DNA of 64,000 nt, from the NCBI GenBank assembly GCA_036362985.1, contig JAYGXS010000004.1:47419001-47483000 (forward strand), in the 5' to 3' direction. This document shows positions 48,787 through 60,600 of this stretch, in pieces. The notes beneath the pieces are model-generated. The model ran no database searches. It had not been told where the DNA came from and worked only from the letters and a program-made list of their open reading frames with translations. Origin of the DNA: Ligula intestinalis. Lineage: Eukaryota > Platyhelminthes > Cestoda > Diphyllobothriidea > Diphyllobothriidae. Each line of letters begins with the position of its first letter. The first letter of the stretch is position 1. Made by a program: the position numbers and the translations under genes.

Positions 48787-50835
48787 CCAGTTAGAAAGCG
48801 GTAACCCGATTGCCTGAAACGGGTCATTGAACACATTTAGCAGGCCTCCGCTGAAGCAACGTAGTTATTATTTAGCCCATTTGGGACCACCCTACTAGAT
48901 ATGCATTAATTCTCCAATAACCACCGACTCGTTTGACCTACGCGGCTTGTTATACAGGTACGGTTTGATGTTTGAAAACGGCGCTCTGTTATGGCTTTCC
49001 AGATGAAGAACCTTTTCTAGTGTAAGCTGTTTGCAATTAAGCGCCGCTTCACTAGGTTTCTCATGAATCTATGGTCTGCCGGTGTCCACCGGAAATATGC
49101 ATGAGGTATGCACATTTCTGGGTAGCTTGGGATGCGCCAGAAATCCCTGCTTAATTTCCCGCCGCCCCCGAAAATGTCACGCTCCGTAGCATGTATTTGC
49201 GGACTCGGCTTCTAACGACCTCCGTTAAATACCTATGGCCAGTGAACTTCCGTCCAGAAAACAGCGAACTATATGAGGTGCACTGGCTCAATGAGAAATT
49301 GTCGAAGGCAGGTGCATCCTCCTAAAACGACCGTCATACCACACTTTGAACATTTCTGCACTTAATTTCTGACGGTCTTTTAAGCGCTTGACACCATCTA
49401 CTTGTCTGTCCCTGAACGCTGCCGTCCCCAGTATGTCTCTCGAGGCTACACTTGGATACGACTGACCATCATGCTTGCCGTAGGGTCTACCATCTAACTA
49501 CTTTCTAATATGGAGGAATTTCGACTGAGGTATAACTTACACCAACGAAAAATTATCAAGGTCTTAAAGGCAATGATTGCCTCAAGTTAGTTTCCCCAGT
49601 ATGTAATCGTCGTAAAAATTGCAAAATAAGTTCATCCACACGATTATAAGAAAACACTGAAACGATAACGACCAAACTAAAAAGTGGGCCGCAAAAAGGG
49701 GTTTTTGGCTGGATTTATTCAAAATTTTAAATTGATATGCACAATGAACCGCATCTACCAAAAGCTGGTAAAATTGATACAAAACCTAAATGTTATTTTA
49801 GGGTTGGTAGGAAATATCTGACTCTGTATTAAGGGAATCACGGCAATAAGAGTCTCGGCTGATTGCGAAAGGGGTCTGGGGTGATAAGGCATCTTAACAT
49901 TAACTTTCTCGGCTGCAGAAGGGCTGACACTAGTGACCTCGTGCTAGAGCATCAGCATCCCCAGCTTTCACACCCACCTGACTATCCTCCATTTGCTTCC
50001 TCCACCAGACCGTTCAAACTGATCTCCTCCGGGTTTTCGTACTTCGCATGAACATTTTGGATCGAGAATCGTTGGATCGTGAGCATTTTTTGGGACTGGG
50101 GTTGGTGGGGTCGTACTCCTCCATCGTCTCCTCACTCAACGCAGAATAGAAAAGCGACGTGTCCGGCGTGGTGGTGAATGTGGGTGTGGACTTCCTCCAA
50201 GTCCTCAGCAGTCTCGTCCCTTACGTGCGTCCCCACCTCTGCATCAGCGGCGGCAGCAGGCGGTTGCCCCAGCCCTCCGTCACAGGCGTTGTCGCTCTTT
50301 CCTCATCATCATGTTCATCACGAAGATGCATACGGGTCGCAAGGTCGGCGAGGCTGTAAGAATGACGACCTAACAGGAGAGCCTTCCGATTAATGAGTTC
50401 CAGCATTGCGCAGATAAGTTCGGTTTGTGGGTTGGAGAAGATCGGCTGTTCGCCGGCGTCCTCCTCCACCTGCTGGGCCAGACTGGAACCGTCGTCATCG
50501 CCCCAACTCTCGGCAGTATTGTTGTTCATCTTGTTTGTTGGGGGGGGGGGGGGGGTTCGCGTCTGTGGGCTTAAAGGCGGGGGCAGTGCGCTCGAAGTTT
50601 TCTGGAATGCAGAAGGTGCCGGCAAACAGACCCCAAAGCTGGTGCAGGTCTTCCGTACTTGTCACATATGACTGCCTAACAAAGGCTTTGGAGAGAGATA
50701 GAGAAACGTGACTTTCGGGACAAGAGTAGTCTACGAGGAAGCATAAACAAAAGAAGACCGGGGAGACCGGTGTGATTATACCTGGCATATTCTCCGTCGT
50801 CGGCCCTCACGCTACGAAGACCCACTAGCAGAGTG
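48787..50835 (-). repeat. Duplicated segment, decayed copy (DBR1 last exon and flank)
   Basis: About 2.05 kb matches 52591-54610 in direct orientation. It starts near CCCGATTGCCTGAAACGG and includes 3' flank, the DBR1-like terminal exon and part of the preceding intron. Shared flank blocks include GAAACGTAGTTATTATTTAGCCC-like and CATGTATTTGCGGACTCGG-like sequence. It lies between DBR1 and CTR9, downstream of the functional copy. Confidence 0.9.
49798..50675 (-). pseudogene. Pseudo terminal exon of DBR1
   Basis: It keeps the acceptor TTGTTAG|G and then encodes SYVTSTEDLHQLWGLFAGTF and [14 protein letters not shown], close to the true exon at 54468. A run of about 17 G on the plus strand (50539-50555, poly-Pro/poly-C on the sense strand) lies where the true gene has none, and the frame shifts there. 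The second frame continues with [17 protein letters not shown] and DLATRMH. The acidic region downstream of ATRMH is heavily damaged. It cannot extend a full enzyme but could serve as a cryptic alternative 3' exon. Confidence 0.88.
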
Positions 50836-51253
50836 CGGGGATTTTCGATCATTTTCATAAACGGTCAACTGTCCACATGTGTACTCACGTACTGTCGGTC
50901 GCGGCGCTGACCGTCTTTCTGGATTGCAAGACAGAATACCAACTAACGCTGTGGTTAGAGGCTTGCATGCTATTAGACAGGGACTGCCATCCAAGGAGAA
51001 GCACTTAATGGAGACAGGTGCTGTGCAGGGCAAAACAAGTGGCCGCTTCTGTCGAGCAAGCGGTGTGGAATTCGAACTGGGACAGGGGCGTATACCACTT
51101 ACGAGAATAATTGGAATTGTCAAACTCGGAGAACAAGGATGCTGTTTATAAAAATGTAACTGAATTGCAATAGCAATGCAATAGCCGGAGGCAACCATAA
51201 GGCGTCAGATAATGAAACCGAAGTAACCACTGCCAAAACAAAAAATATATTTG

Positions 51254-51722
51254 GAGTCGTCTACAGGACCTGATGCAACTGCGGGCAAAGCAACTATGTC
51301 GGGGAAATTATAAGACTTCTCTAGACGCAAATTTCCGAACACGTGGCAGCAGTGCGGAGAAATTACCCCAACTCTCAAGTTGCGGTTCATTTATCGAGCC
51401 CTGGCCACACATTCAAAGTTGATGAACCCGAAATTCTCGCAAGAGATGAAAAGCGTGTGAACCGAAAATTACTTGAGTCATGGTTCACTACTCCGCCCAA
51501 TCAATAAACAAGTGCAACGGTTTGTCCAATCCATATTCGTTGGTGAGGCTTAATTTGGCCAAAGCAAATCGCCCCTTCGGCAACACAGAGGCCACCGCGT
51601 CGTCTTACGCCAACACCGGAAGGCCAGATGGCCGAGCAATCATCACGCTTGAATCCACGACGCGTGTTGAACGTTCAGCAAGTCAGAGCCCGCATGCCGG
51701 TCAACAAGCCATCAACGCATAA
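51254..51722 (+). mobile_element. Penelope-like element remnant (GIY-YIG and C-terminus)
   Basis: Plus-strand reading with stops: GVVYRT, NYVGEI, TQISEHVAAVRR, VAVHLSSPGHTF, RDEKRVNRKLLESWF. These follow the order of the GIY-YIG endonuclease and tail of Penelope-like proteins, including the distal ESW motif. The tail DGRAIIT...HAGQQAIN resembles 56340-56455. It was inserted between the two DBR1 terminal-exon copies. Confidence 0.75.
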
Positions 51723-52590
51723 CTGGGTAATAATCGTTACCTGTCGTTATACATTTGCAGTAATGACTGTATCGTATAAATACTGCAAATTCCTGTGCGT
51801 ATGATAACTGTTGCTGCGATTGCTTTCTGCTTACGTCTCTAATAAGGAATCCGCGACGGTTTTCCAAACGTCAGGTGAACAAAAGTGTTGTCCCAGCGAT
51901 CGATCTTTTTCTCAATTACTTCCCACGACTTGCATGTTCGCTTGTATTTTCAAAAAGGTAACTGTCCTCTACGACTAAAGTGAGGACGAAAGAGGGTCAC
52001 GTAAAAATTAATGGAGTCCTTTGTAGTAATAAGTAGGGACACTGAGAAGGATACTGGGTACACGTAGGCGAGTGCCATAAGCATATATTATTGGCCCTTA
52101 AGAATGCTTGAGGACCGCGTTCTTGGAAAATTTCGGTTTACGTCCACCACACATAAGACATTTTGCCTCAAAGGTGACAACTTGTGGTTGGGAGCATCCC
52201 TCTGAAGTTACCCATGGCCGGCAGGAGGTGACCGGGGTTTAAGTCAATACCGTCCTCTCCATTCTGGTTGACAGAATGTGCCCTTGCGCATCTGAAGTTA
52301 AGGGGGCAAGGCTGTTTGCCTGGAAACGGATTATGAAGTACGTTCAAAACGCCTTCGGGCAAAGAACGTCGTCTTTCTTTTTTGTAACCTCGACGACGGT
52401 TCTCCTAAAACTCCTATTCCAGTGCGCTACAAGTTAGTTTTTTTGCCTCAGAATTGAAAGATGGTACGCTGTGTTTTGAAATAACTTTTTAAAGTTTCCG
52501 ATAGAAGGAGTGGAAGTTCGAGCCGGTCGTTAAAACTTGTACGCACCCAGAAACGGAACCATGTAACATTAGTATATTCATTTTCTCTCT

Positions 52591-54610
52591 AGTTCATAGG
52601 CGGTATCCCGATTGCCTGAAACGGATCACTGAACGCATTTAGCAGGCCTCCGCTGAAGAAACGTAGTTATTATTTAGCCCCTTCGGGACCATCCTACTTG
52701 ATATGCAACCACCGGCTCCTTTGACCTACGTGGTTTGCTATTAAAGTACGGTTTAAGGCTGTTTGAAAACGGCGGTCTGTTGTGGCTTTTCAGATGAAAA
52801 ACCCTTTCTGGTTGAGGGTGTTTCCAATTAAGCGTCGCTTCACTAGGCGCATCGCGAATCTATGCGGTCTTCCAATGTCCACCAGACATCTACATTATAT
52901 AAGGAGATTTCTGATAACTTGGGAGGCGCCCAAAATACCTCATATTCTCCGCCACTCTCGACAATGTCGCACCCCACAGCATGTATTTGCGGACTCGGTC
53001 TCTACCAACCATTTCCGTTAACTACCTATGGTCAGTGAACTTCCGTCCAGATAACAGCGAGATATATGACGTGCACTGAATCAATGCGAAATCGTCGAAG
53101 GCAAGCGCATGCTCTTAAAACGACTGCCATACCACAACTTAGGCTTTTTCCGACCTTTCTTTCTGACTATCTTTAAAGATTAACGGTATGTATTTTTTTG
53201 TCGTTGATTACTTCAACCCCCCCCCCCCCCAATGCCTTTCGAGGTTACACTTGGATCCGACTGTCCATCATGCTGACCGTGGTATTAACTATTTGACCAC
53301 CTGTAAATCATGTACTCCAGCGAAAAGTGATCAAGGTCGTAAAGACAATGATCGCATCAAGTGTGGTTTGCTAGTACGCTATTGCCATAAGCATAAGAAA
53401 TGAAGTTAATCCACGCGATTAGAAGACAAAACTGGAGCGATAAAGACCATACTAAGAAGTAAACAGCAAAGAGAGGTTCCGGTGGGATTTGATAAAAAAG
53501 TTCGAATTTCAAATTAATATGTACAGGGAACCGAAACTATCATAAGATCGTAAAACTGATACAAAATGTTATTTTAGGGTTGGTAGGCATTATCCGAGTC
53601 TGTATTAAGGGCATCGACGGTAATAACTGTCTCAGCTGATTGCGATAGGGGTCTGGGGTGATAAGCCAACTCAACGACTTCACCATTTCCAGCTTTAGAA
53701 GGACTACTGGTGTCTTCCGGCTGGAGAGCATCAGCATCGCCAGCGTCTTCACCCACCCGACCATCATCTGTCTCTTCCTCCTCCTCCTCCTCTTCGTCCA
53801 CCAGATCGTTCAAATTGATCTCTTCCGGGTTCTCGTACTCCGCATGCACGTCGATGGATCGCGGGCGTTTCTTGGGACTGGGGTCGGTGGGATCGTACTC
53901 CTCCATCGTCTCCTCACCCACTGCAGAATAGAAAAGCGATGTGTCTGGCGTGGTGACGAAGGTGGGTGCCTCAATCTCCTGATCCCCCTCCGAGTCCTCC
54001 TCAGGAGCCTCGTCACTTACGTCCGCACCTTCTTCTGCAGCAGCAGCAGCAGCAGCAGCAGGTGATCGGCTCAGCTCTCCCTCGCAGGGCGCCTCATCGC
54101 CCTCTTCCTGCTCCTCCTCATCATCATCAGGATGCATACGGGTCGCAAGATCGGCGAGGTTGTAAGAATCACGACCTAACAGGAGGGCATTTGGGTTAAT
54201 GAGTTCCAGCATCGCACAGATGAGTTCGGTTTGTGGATTAGAGAAGAGCTGCTGTTTGCGGGCACCCTCCTCGGCCAACTGGGCCAGACTGGGGCCGCCC
54301 CCACCGCAACTCTGACGGTTTTTGTTGTTCATTTTGTTTGTTAGGAGGTTCACATCTGCGGGCTTGAAGGCGGGAGCAGTGCGTTCAAAGTTTTCTGGGA
54401 TAGAGAAGGTGCCGGCAAACGGTTCCCAGAGTTGTTGCAGGTCTGCAGTACTTGCCACATATGACCGCCTAACAAAGGTGTGGAGAGGGAGAGGAACGTG
54501 ACTTTCGAGACAAGATTAGTCGACGAAACAGTGTAAACAAAAGAAGACAGGGGAGACCGCAGGCATAATCACTGGCCGCCCACGCCAAGAGGACCCAGTG
54601 CCAGAGTACG
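52591..54610 (-). repeat. Duplicated segment, intact copy
   Basis: This is the parental or functional copy of the 2-kb duplication whose decayed partner is 48787-50835. It covers the DBR1 3' flank, terminal exon and 140 bases of intron 4. Low divergence in the flank as well as the exon shows that a genomic segment, not an mRNA, was copied. Confidence 0.88.
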
Positions 54611-57600
54611 AGCTGTTAGCATACGACAATTATTTTTATTCTTTAGTCCTCGTTGTTAGGTTTTCCATTGGGGATTCGAATAAGGCATTCCTTGCCGGCG
54701 AAAATGCATGCCTTAATCTCTCTGTTGGGGAAGGATGCTCAGGAAATAGTTGCGGAAAAGGCGAATTTATTTTAAACGGGAGGGGAGGGTTAGCGTAGTA
54801 AATAAAAATTTCCAGACGGGTTGGAGAAAAATATCAACTTCTTCTGAAGAAAGGGCTATCTATGGAACAGGCCAAACATACGTCGGTTTGCCATCCTGAC
54901 CAGGTAGCATAGCGGGGATCTGAGAGAGAGACATAAGATCATTGGTGGACTTGAGGACGCACAACCACTCGGGGTCAAGGCACAGGGAGGCTGGTTCGGA
55001 GGAATTAGCAGCCTTCTCGGAGGCAGATGACGGCAGGCTGACAATTAACGGTGCATCCTCGTGAGGAGTGCAGACGAGACCATCAGCAGAGTAAGTGGCA
55101 AAAGCTGGATCCGGGTCAATATCCAGGAACTGCAGGTAGTCCCGAGAAGGCAAGCATTTGTCCAAGGCCAGAAATTTGGTGGTCTCGCGTTGCGAGTCCT
55201 TAAGTGGTAAAAAGTAGGATGGGTAACAGCAGGTTGCATAATGTACGTAATGCAGATCTACTTAAGTAACTACTATATGCGTTTCAGCAGACGTACTTAT
55301 GCTTATTTATTTCATTGTAATAGCATTTGAGCATACTTGCAGTCTATTGCTGACGGTCGATTCATTTGTCCTGACGTTTTAGCCTAAGTTAATTACGCAC
55401 TCTGCACGGAAATTTTTAGCACGCTAATATTACTTATGAATTACAGTAAGTACAAAACCACAGATTCCGTTGGTCGCTTAGGTTGTTTGTTTTTGATATA
55501 CTCCATTGCAGCCCCCACACACAAATCTTTAGGTTCTGCCGACAATTCATCTTTAATACCTCCTGCTGCATATTTCATCAACAGCGACGCTTCATAACTT
55601 TAGCTAGGAGTCCTAAGCATTTATATTTTCGTACCGCATCGTCTGAATTATTAAGGTTGGATATTTCGTCAGACCAAGTAAAACAATCACCTTCAGTTTC
55701 TCTTATTTTCCCCCTTGCTTTAGTCATTGACCTATAATTGATATGGATAAAACAGTATGCAGTCTATTGTTATAATCACTGATCACCGTCTACCTATTAC
55801 CCCAATTGTCATACATATTAAGCATCCATTGTTGCAGCAAAAATGATACTCCGTACGGAATCTAAATTAATTCTTCAATTAACTTTACACGGCAGCTTAT
55901 TCCCTTTTTTATTTGCTTCAAAAATTAACGTGCTACCCAGTCCAGCCCCTTCCAGCCCGAAATTTGTGAGGGGTACGCACGGCTGATGCTTGCAGGGTTG
56001 TCAGCTTTCCTGCTTGTTTATTTTTCAATTATCACGCATTTAGTTGCTCCTATGTATTAGCTTATAACGATATTTTTATCTCCTATTCTTTATTTTTGTA
56101 TAAAATGTTTTTTAAACATGCTGTACTTCCCCTTGTTATGACATACCCGCAAAAAACCCTATCACCAGAGGTCCTGTAAGGCAGAATTCTGTGGAATCAT
56201 ACGTGCACTACGAAACCCACAGTTGCCCAGTTGTGACAGTTGACTAGGCATGAAAATATTTTTATTCGCCTGAAATTTCAAAATCCGTCGCGGATTCTCC
56301 ATCAGAGACAATAGCAGAAACGGGTAATTCGTGAACAGTGAGTAGCAATGGACCAGATGCCCGAGCATTCATTACGCCTATTTCCATCAGGTGGGATGCA
56401 AATTCAGCAGCCCACGGCTTACACGCCGGCCATCAAGCAAGTAGTGGGCACTTATCCCCGATAGTCAAGTCATCAATTGGCATAAGTGTACTGCAACATA
56501 CAGTAGAAGCCAAAGATCGTGCAACATTTCGACATATGTGAAAGTCTGATACTCTTTCGCTAATCGGCATTGACTCAAGTTGTGATACTGATTATCCTGT
56601 AGTCATTTCAGTCAGAATAGGATGCGGGCTTTTTAACAAGCGTCGTTCGGACCACTAGCAGAACCTATCTATTGTAACAACTGGCTACTTAAGTAGTATG
56701 CCTTTTCTATCATTGATTTTGACTGCCTTTATAAATTCAAATATATTTTATGAAAAACATGCACGGAAAAATTATTTCTTTTAGATGTTTGATAGCAAAT
56801 TACACTTTCTTTAAATTTTATACTCAAACAAAGGGGAGCTTTTGGTTTTAAAAAGTTGCTCAATTGCCGAATAATTTTCTAGACTACTGACTGCTACACT
56901 CGAATTCAAGGTTTAAAAACTGCGCACTGTGTACATCCTGCTTAACGAAATGTACATTTTCGCCTACAGTTTGAGGAAGAAGTCACATAATAGTCATAAA
57001 ATATTGAAGTAGAATGAATGCAGGTGTTTCACCGATCTAGTCAAGGAACAATTAAGTTCCGCTTTGCCAAGGAGCTCGCAACGCAAACCCTCAATGACCG
57101 TCACATAGTGACAAAGGTGATATGATAAAGAAGTGGATCCGACAAAGCAAAGGGAGACCGGAATGGCCATTTCTGGCTTATGAGCCATCATCAGTCAGTT
57201 ATACCCAATCTCGAGGGTTTGCGTTGCGAGCTCCTTGGCAAAGCGGAACTTAATTGTTCGTTGACTAGATCGGTGAAACACCTGCATTCATTCATCATAT
57301 TCCCGATCACAACCGACAAAGCAGGGGACCCGTGGCCTAGAGGCAGCGTCTCTAACGCAATGACCGAAGGTCCCGGGTTCAAATCTCGGGGATGCCAACC
57401 CTCGAGATTGGGTATGACTGGCTGATGACGGCTAATAAACCAGAAATGGCCATTCCGGTCTCCCTTTGCTTTGTCTGATCCACTTCTTCACATTGAAGTA
57501 GATTTGGAATATATTTTATGCAGTTTAGGCAGCACTAACAAATTGACGGATACGATGTATGATGAATGCAGATCCCACAACTGTAAAAAAGCTCATAATT

Positions 57601-60600
57601 AGCAACTTTTTTAAAACCAAAAGCTACCCTTTTTGAGTATAAAATTTAAAGCAGGCGTAATTTGCTATCAAACGTGTGAAAGAAATAATTTTCCGTGCAT
57701 GTTTTCCATAAAATATATTCGAATTTATAAAGGCAGTCAAAATCAATGATAAAATGCATATTACTTAAGTAGCCAGCGTTTACAATATATATGTTTTGCC
57801 AGTGGTCAGAAGAAAGCTCGTTATAAAGCCCGCATCTTATCCTGACTGAAATGACTCCAGAATAGGCTACAGGATAATCAGTATCACAACTTGAGTCAAT
57901 GCCGATTAGCGAATAAGTATCAGTCTTTCGCATATGTCGAAATGTTGCGTGATCTTTGGCGTCTACTGTACATTCAGTAAGTACTGCTACTCCCTGTGCA
58001 TGAATTACCTGCTTCAATATGTCAAGGAAAAACGCCGTTTTCTAGCAATCACATCTTCCTCTTCAGAAAATAATCTTACAAAAAAGACAAGGGAGGCTAG
58101 AATGACCATTTTTGTTTTATTTAGGAGTCATCAGTCAGCCATAACCCACCCTAGGTTTGCAGTTCGAATACCGCAGTTACAGTAGACTACATATCTGATG
58201 AAATGTTGGGATTGGAAGATTTAACGCACGCTTGAGGTTTTTTATTGAGTTCATTGGGTTGACTTGAGGTGCAAAATGTTGTTAACTAGAATTTAATTCC
58301 GTTCAGATCAGAATACTGGGAGAAAATAGAGGCGAAATGGGCGAAATCCAGCGTTTGTTGATATCCGAGGAATTTCCTACGCTATTAAAACGCTGTGTGC
58401 ATGTTGCACCATAAAAGAACATTCATGAAGAGCAGACACTTTTTAATTGTATCTGTTCACAAAACGAAAAATTTTGTTTTGTGGCCATGAAATTGAGGAA
58501 GTGTAATCAGGAGATAGCGCATTAATTTTGGGAAAAGAAGAGCGAAATAAGTCTAAAAAATTACATTTTGCAAAGCTGCCAAGTTTTGTGCCATAAAATT
58601 GAGTAATAAACTTTTAAGGTTGTTCTTTGCTATACTCCATATTACATTTATATTTTATATTTGAGGGGTTAAAGGTAAGGAATGCGTTTGAGAACTTTAT
58701 TAGTATATGGCAACCAAATTAATTGTAAAATCGGCATGAAATTGGAGACATTTAACATAACAAACATTTGACAAAGCTGTCACGGGACATTTCGAAACAG
58801 TTTTTTTTAAATCGCCGTTTTGATCTTGACTTAATCATCAAAAAAATTAAAGTACGCAGACATCAGACGCCAAAATATATGAGTAAAGCTTTTTTTCCAA
58901 GAGCTAAGTTTTTGTAGAATTTTTCTAAATCAATCTTGAGCATATTTATTCGCGACTTTTGTAGTGGACATTCATTTTTCTTGGCAATGGGTTCACATGA
59001 CTAGGTGGTTCTGAAACTATGACACACAAAGACCGTTGCATAAGAAAAATGCTTAAAAGCTGGTTATTTACGCAAAAGCTTTTAAGATATATCGTATTTT
59101 GAAGGTTTGGGTAAGTACATAGAATATAATCATTATTTATGGTCAACTGACTTAAGCCAGTGAAAATCGTAAAGTCTTAATTAGAATTTCAAGGAAGATC
59201 TGAACCTCTTCGTAATAGAAATATCAAAATAATTACAAAAATATGGCGGAAGGCAATTACTCTTAGTGTACAAAAATTGATACGTTTACAATTGTACCCG
59301 ACAATTCTATTTAAATTTATTATTAACTGACCGGCATGTCCGCAAGTGAGCTTAAGAAATATATTACTCGTATGATCTCTCAATGGGGCATATCAAGCGA
59401 AAACGTGGTTGCCTTAAACCAACACAAGTCAAGCGATGCATAAACGAAAGAAACATCTAGCAGTTCTCGCGAAAACGTGTTAGAATACATAATCGAAATT
59501 TACGCTCTTCAGTAACACCCATACATTATATTGCACGTAATATGGAAGCATATGTATTCTAAAACTTGACAAAACGATTATTTTCCAACGTAATTTTATT
59601 ATTACTGCTTTAGTTACTCGGTAGTTTTCCATGAACGGGCTTCCTCTACATGTAAAGCTTAAGTTTACCTATTACGCCATATTTCCACTTTTTCGGAATT
59701 TTCCACTTTGTTAAAAAGCTGGTGTTTCTATTAAACGTTATATTCCTTCATAAATCATAATACGCCCTATTGTGAAGAACGATCATTACTTTATTACAGT
59801 AAGACACTGGGGGCCACAGCTTCGGCTGCGTTTGAGTAAGAGGGAGTTACTTAGAAAAATCGTTGGATTTCATAAGATAGTGCATCTACTGTAATCACTC
59901 AATCGTAAGCGACAGGACAATGAACCCGCGGCATTGAACATCTAACTAACGGAACGTGGGTTCGAGCCCCTAGGGCTGCAAACCTGGGGTTGGGTAAGAA
60001 AAATAAAGAAAGAATAATTGTCCGATGCACGCGTTCCGCTACAACATAAGGTTGGTTCATCAGACCTAATCAGCATTCTGGCGTGGTGGGTCGCAAAGTA
60101 CAAAAGCTACAGAGGTTCACATGTACCGTACCAGCAAAACCCAGATGTGACTTATCGAATAAACGGCAGGGGTAGAAGTCAAAACGACGTGCATGCGACG
60201 AATAGTCAACCTGGGGGAAACTAACAGAATTCTGACCACAATGGCTCCTGCTGGTTAAACGGTAATGAGGACTATAATTATATTTTTAGTAGCGCAATTG
60301 ACAAAAGTACACCGAGACAACATCCGTCATTCTTTCTTGCGGTAACCGACATTACTAGCGGGTCATAGAACAGGATTTAAACGAATGCGCGGCACCTACC
60401 GAGTGCGCTACAACGGCAGCAAACTTGCAGTGCAGATGAGCCGAAAACCAATAGCGTGGACGTAGACGACAAAGCAACTGCTCCCCAGGAGGGCTGCCCA
60501 GAGTATTGGTGTTGACCTCCTCGCGGAAGTGCCGCTTCCTCCTCAACAACTCCTGTTTCTCCCCATAGTTATATATGCCGCGCGGCCAGTCATGACTCAG

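Larger units (their letters stand above)
56501..57968. mobile_element. TA-flanked CAGTAGA foldback element with nested SINEs
   Basis: The left arm 56501-56875 and the right arm 57597-57968 are near-90% inverted copies, beginning CAGTAGAAGCCAAAGATC and ending ...GGCGTCTACTG. TA lies on both outer sides (56499-56500, 57969-57970). Between the arms lie SINE copies B and A and an extra inverted SINE head. The terminal heptamer is the same as that of the 1.7-1.9 kb elements at 34421 and 58180, which suggests the same transposase family moved them. It lies in DBR1 intron 3. Confidence 0.75.

Noticed and set aside
60360..60415. tRNA-like A box (TAGCGCACTCGGTAGGTGC) and B-like GTTTAAATCC overlapping the DBR1 exon 3 donor
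   Set aside because: The boxes are only about 9 bases apart with no room for an anticodon arm, and the exon part codes for conserved DBR1 sequence. Probably coincidence.
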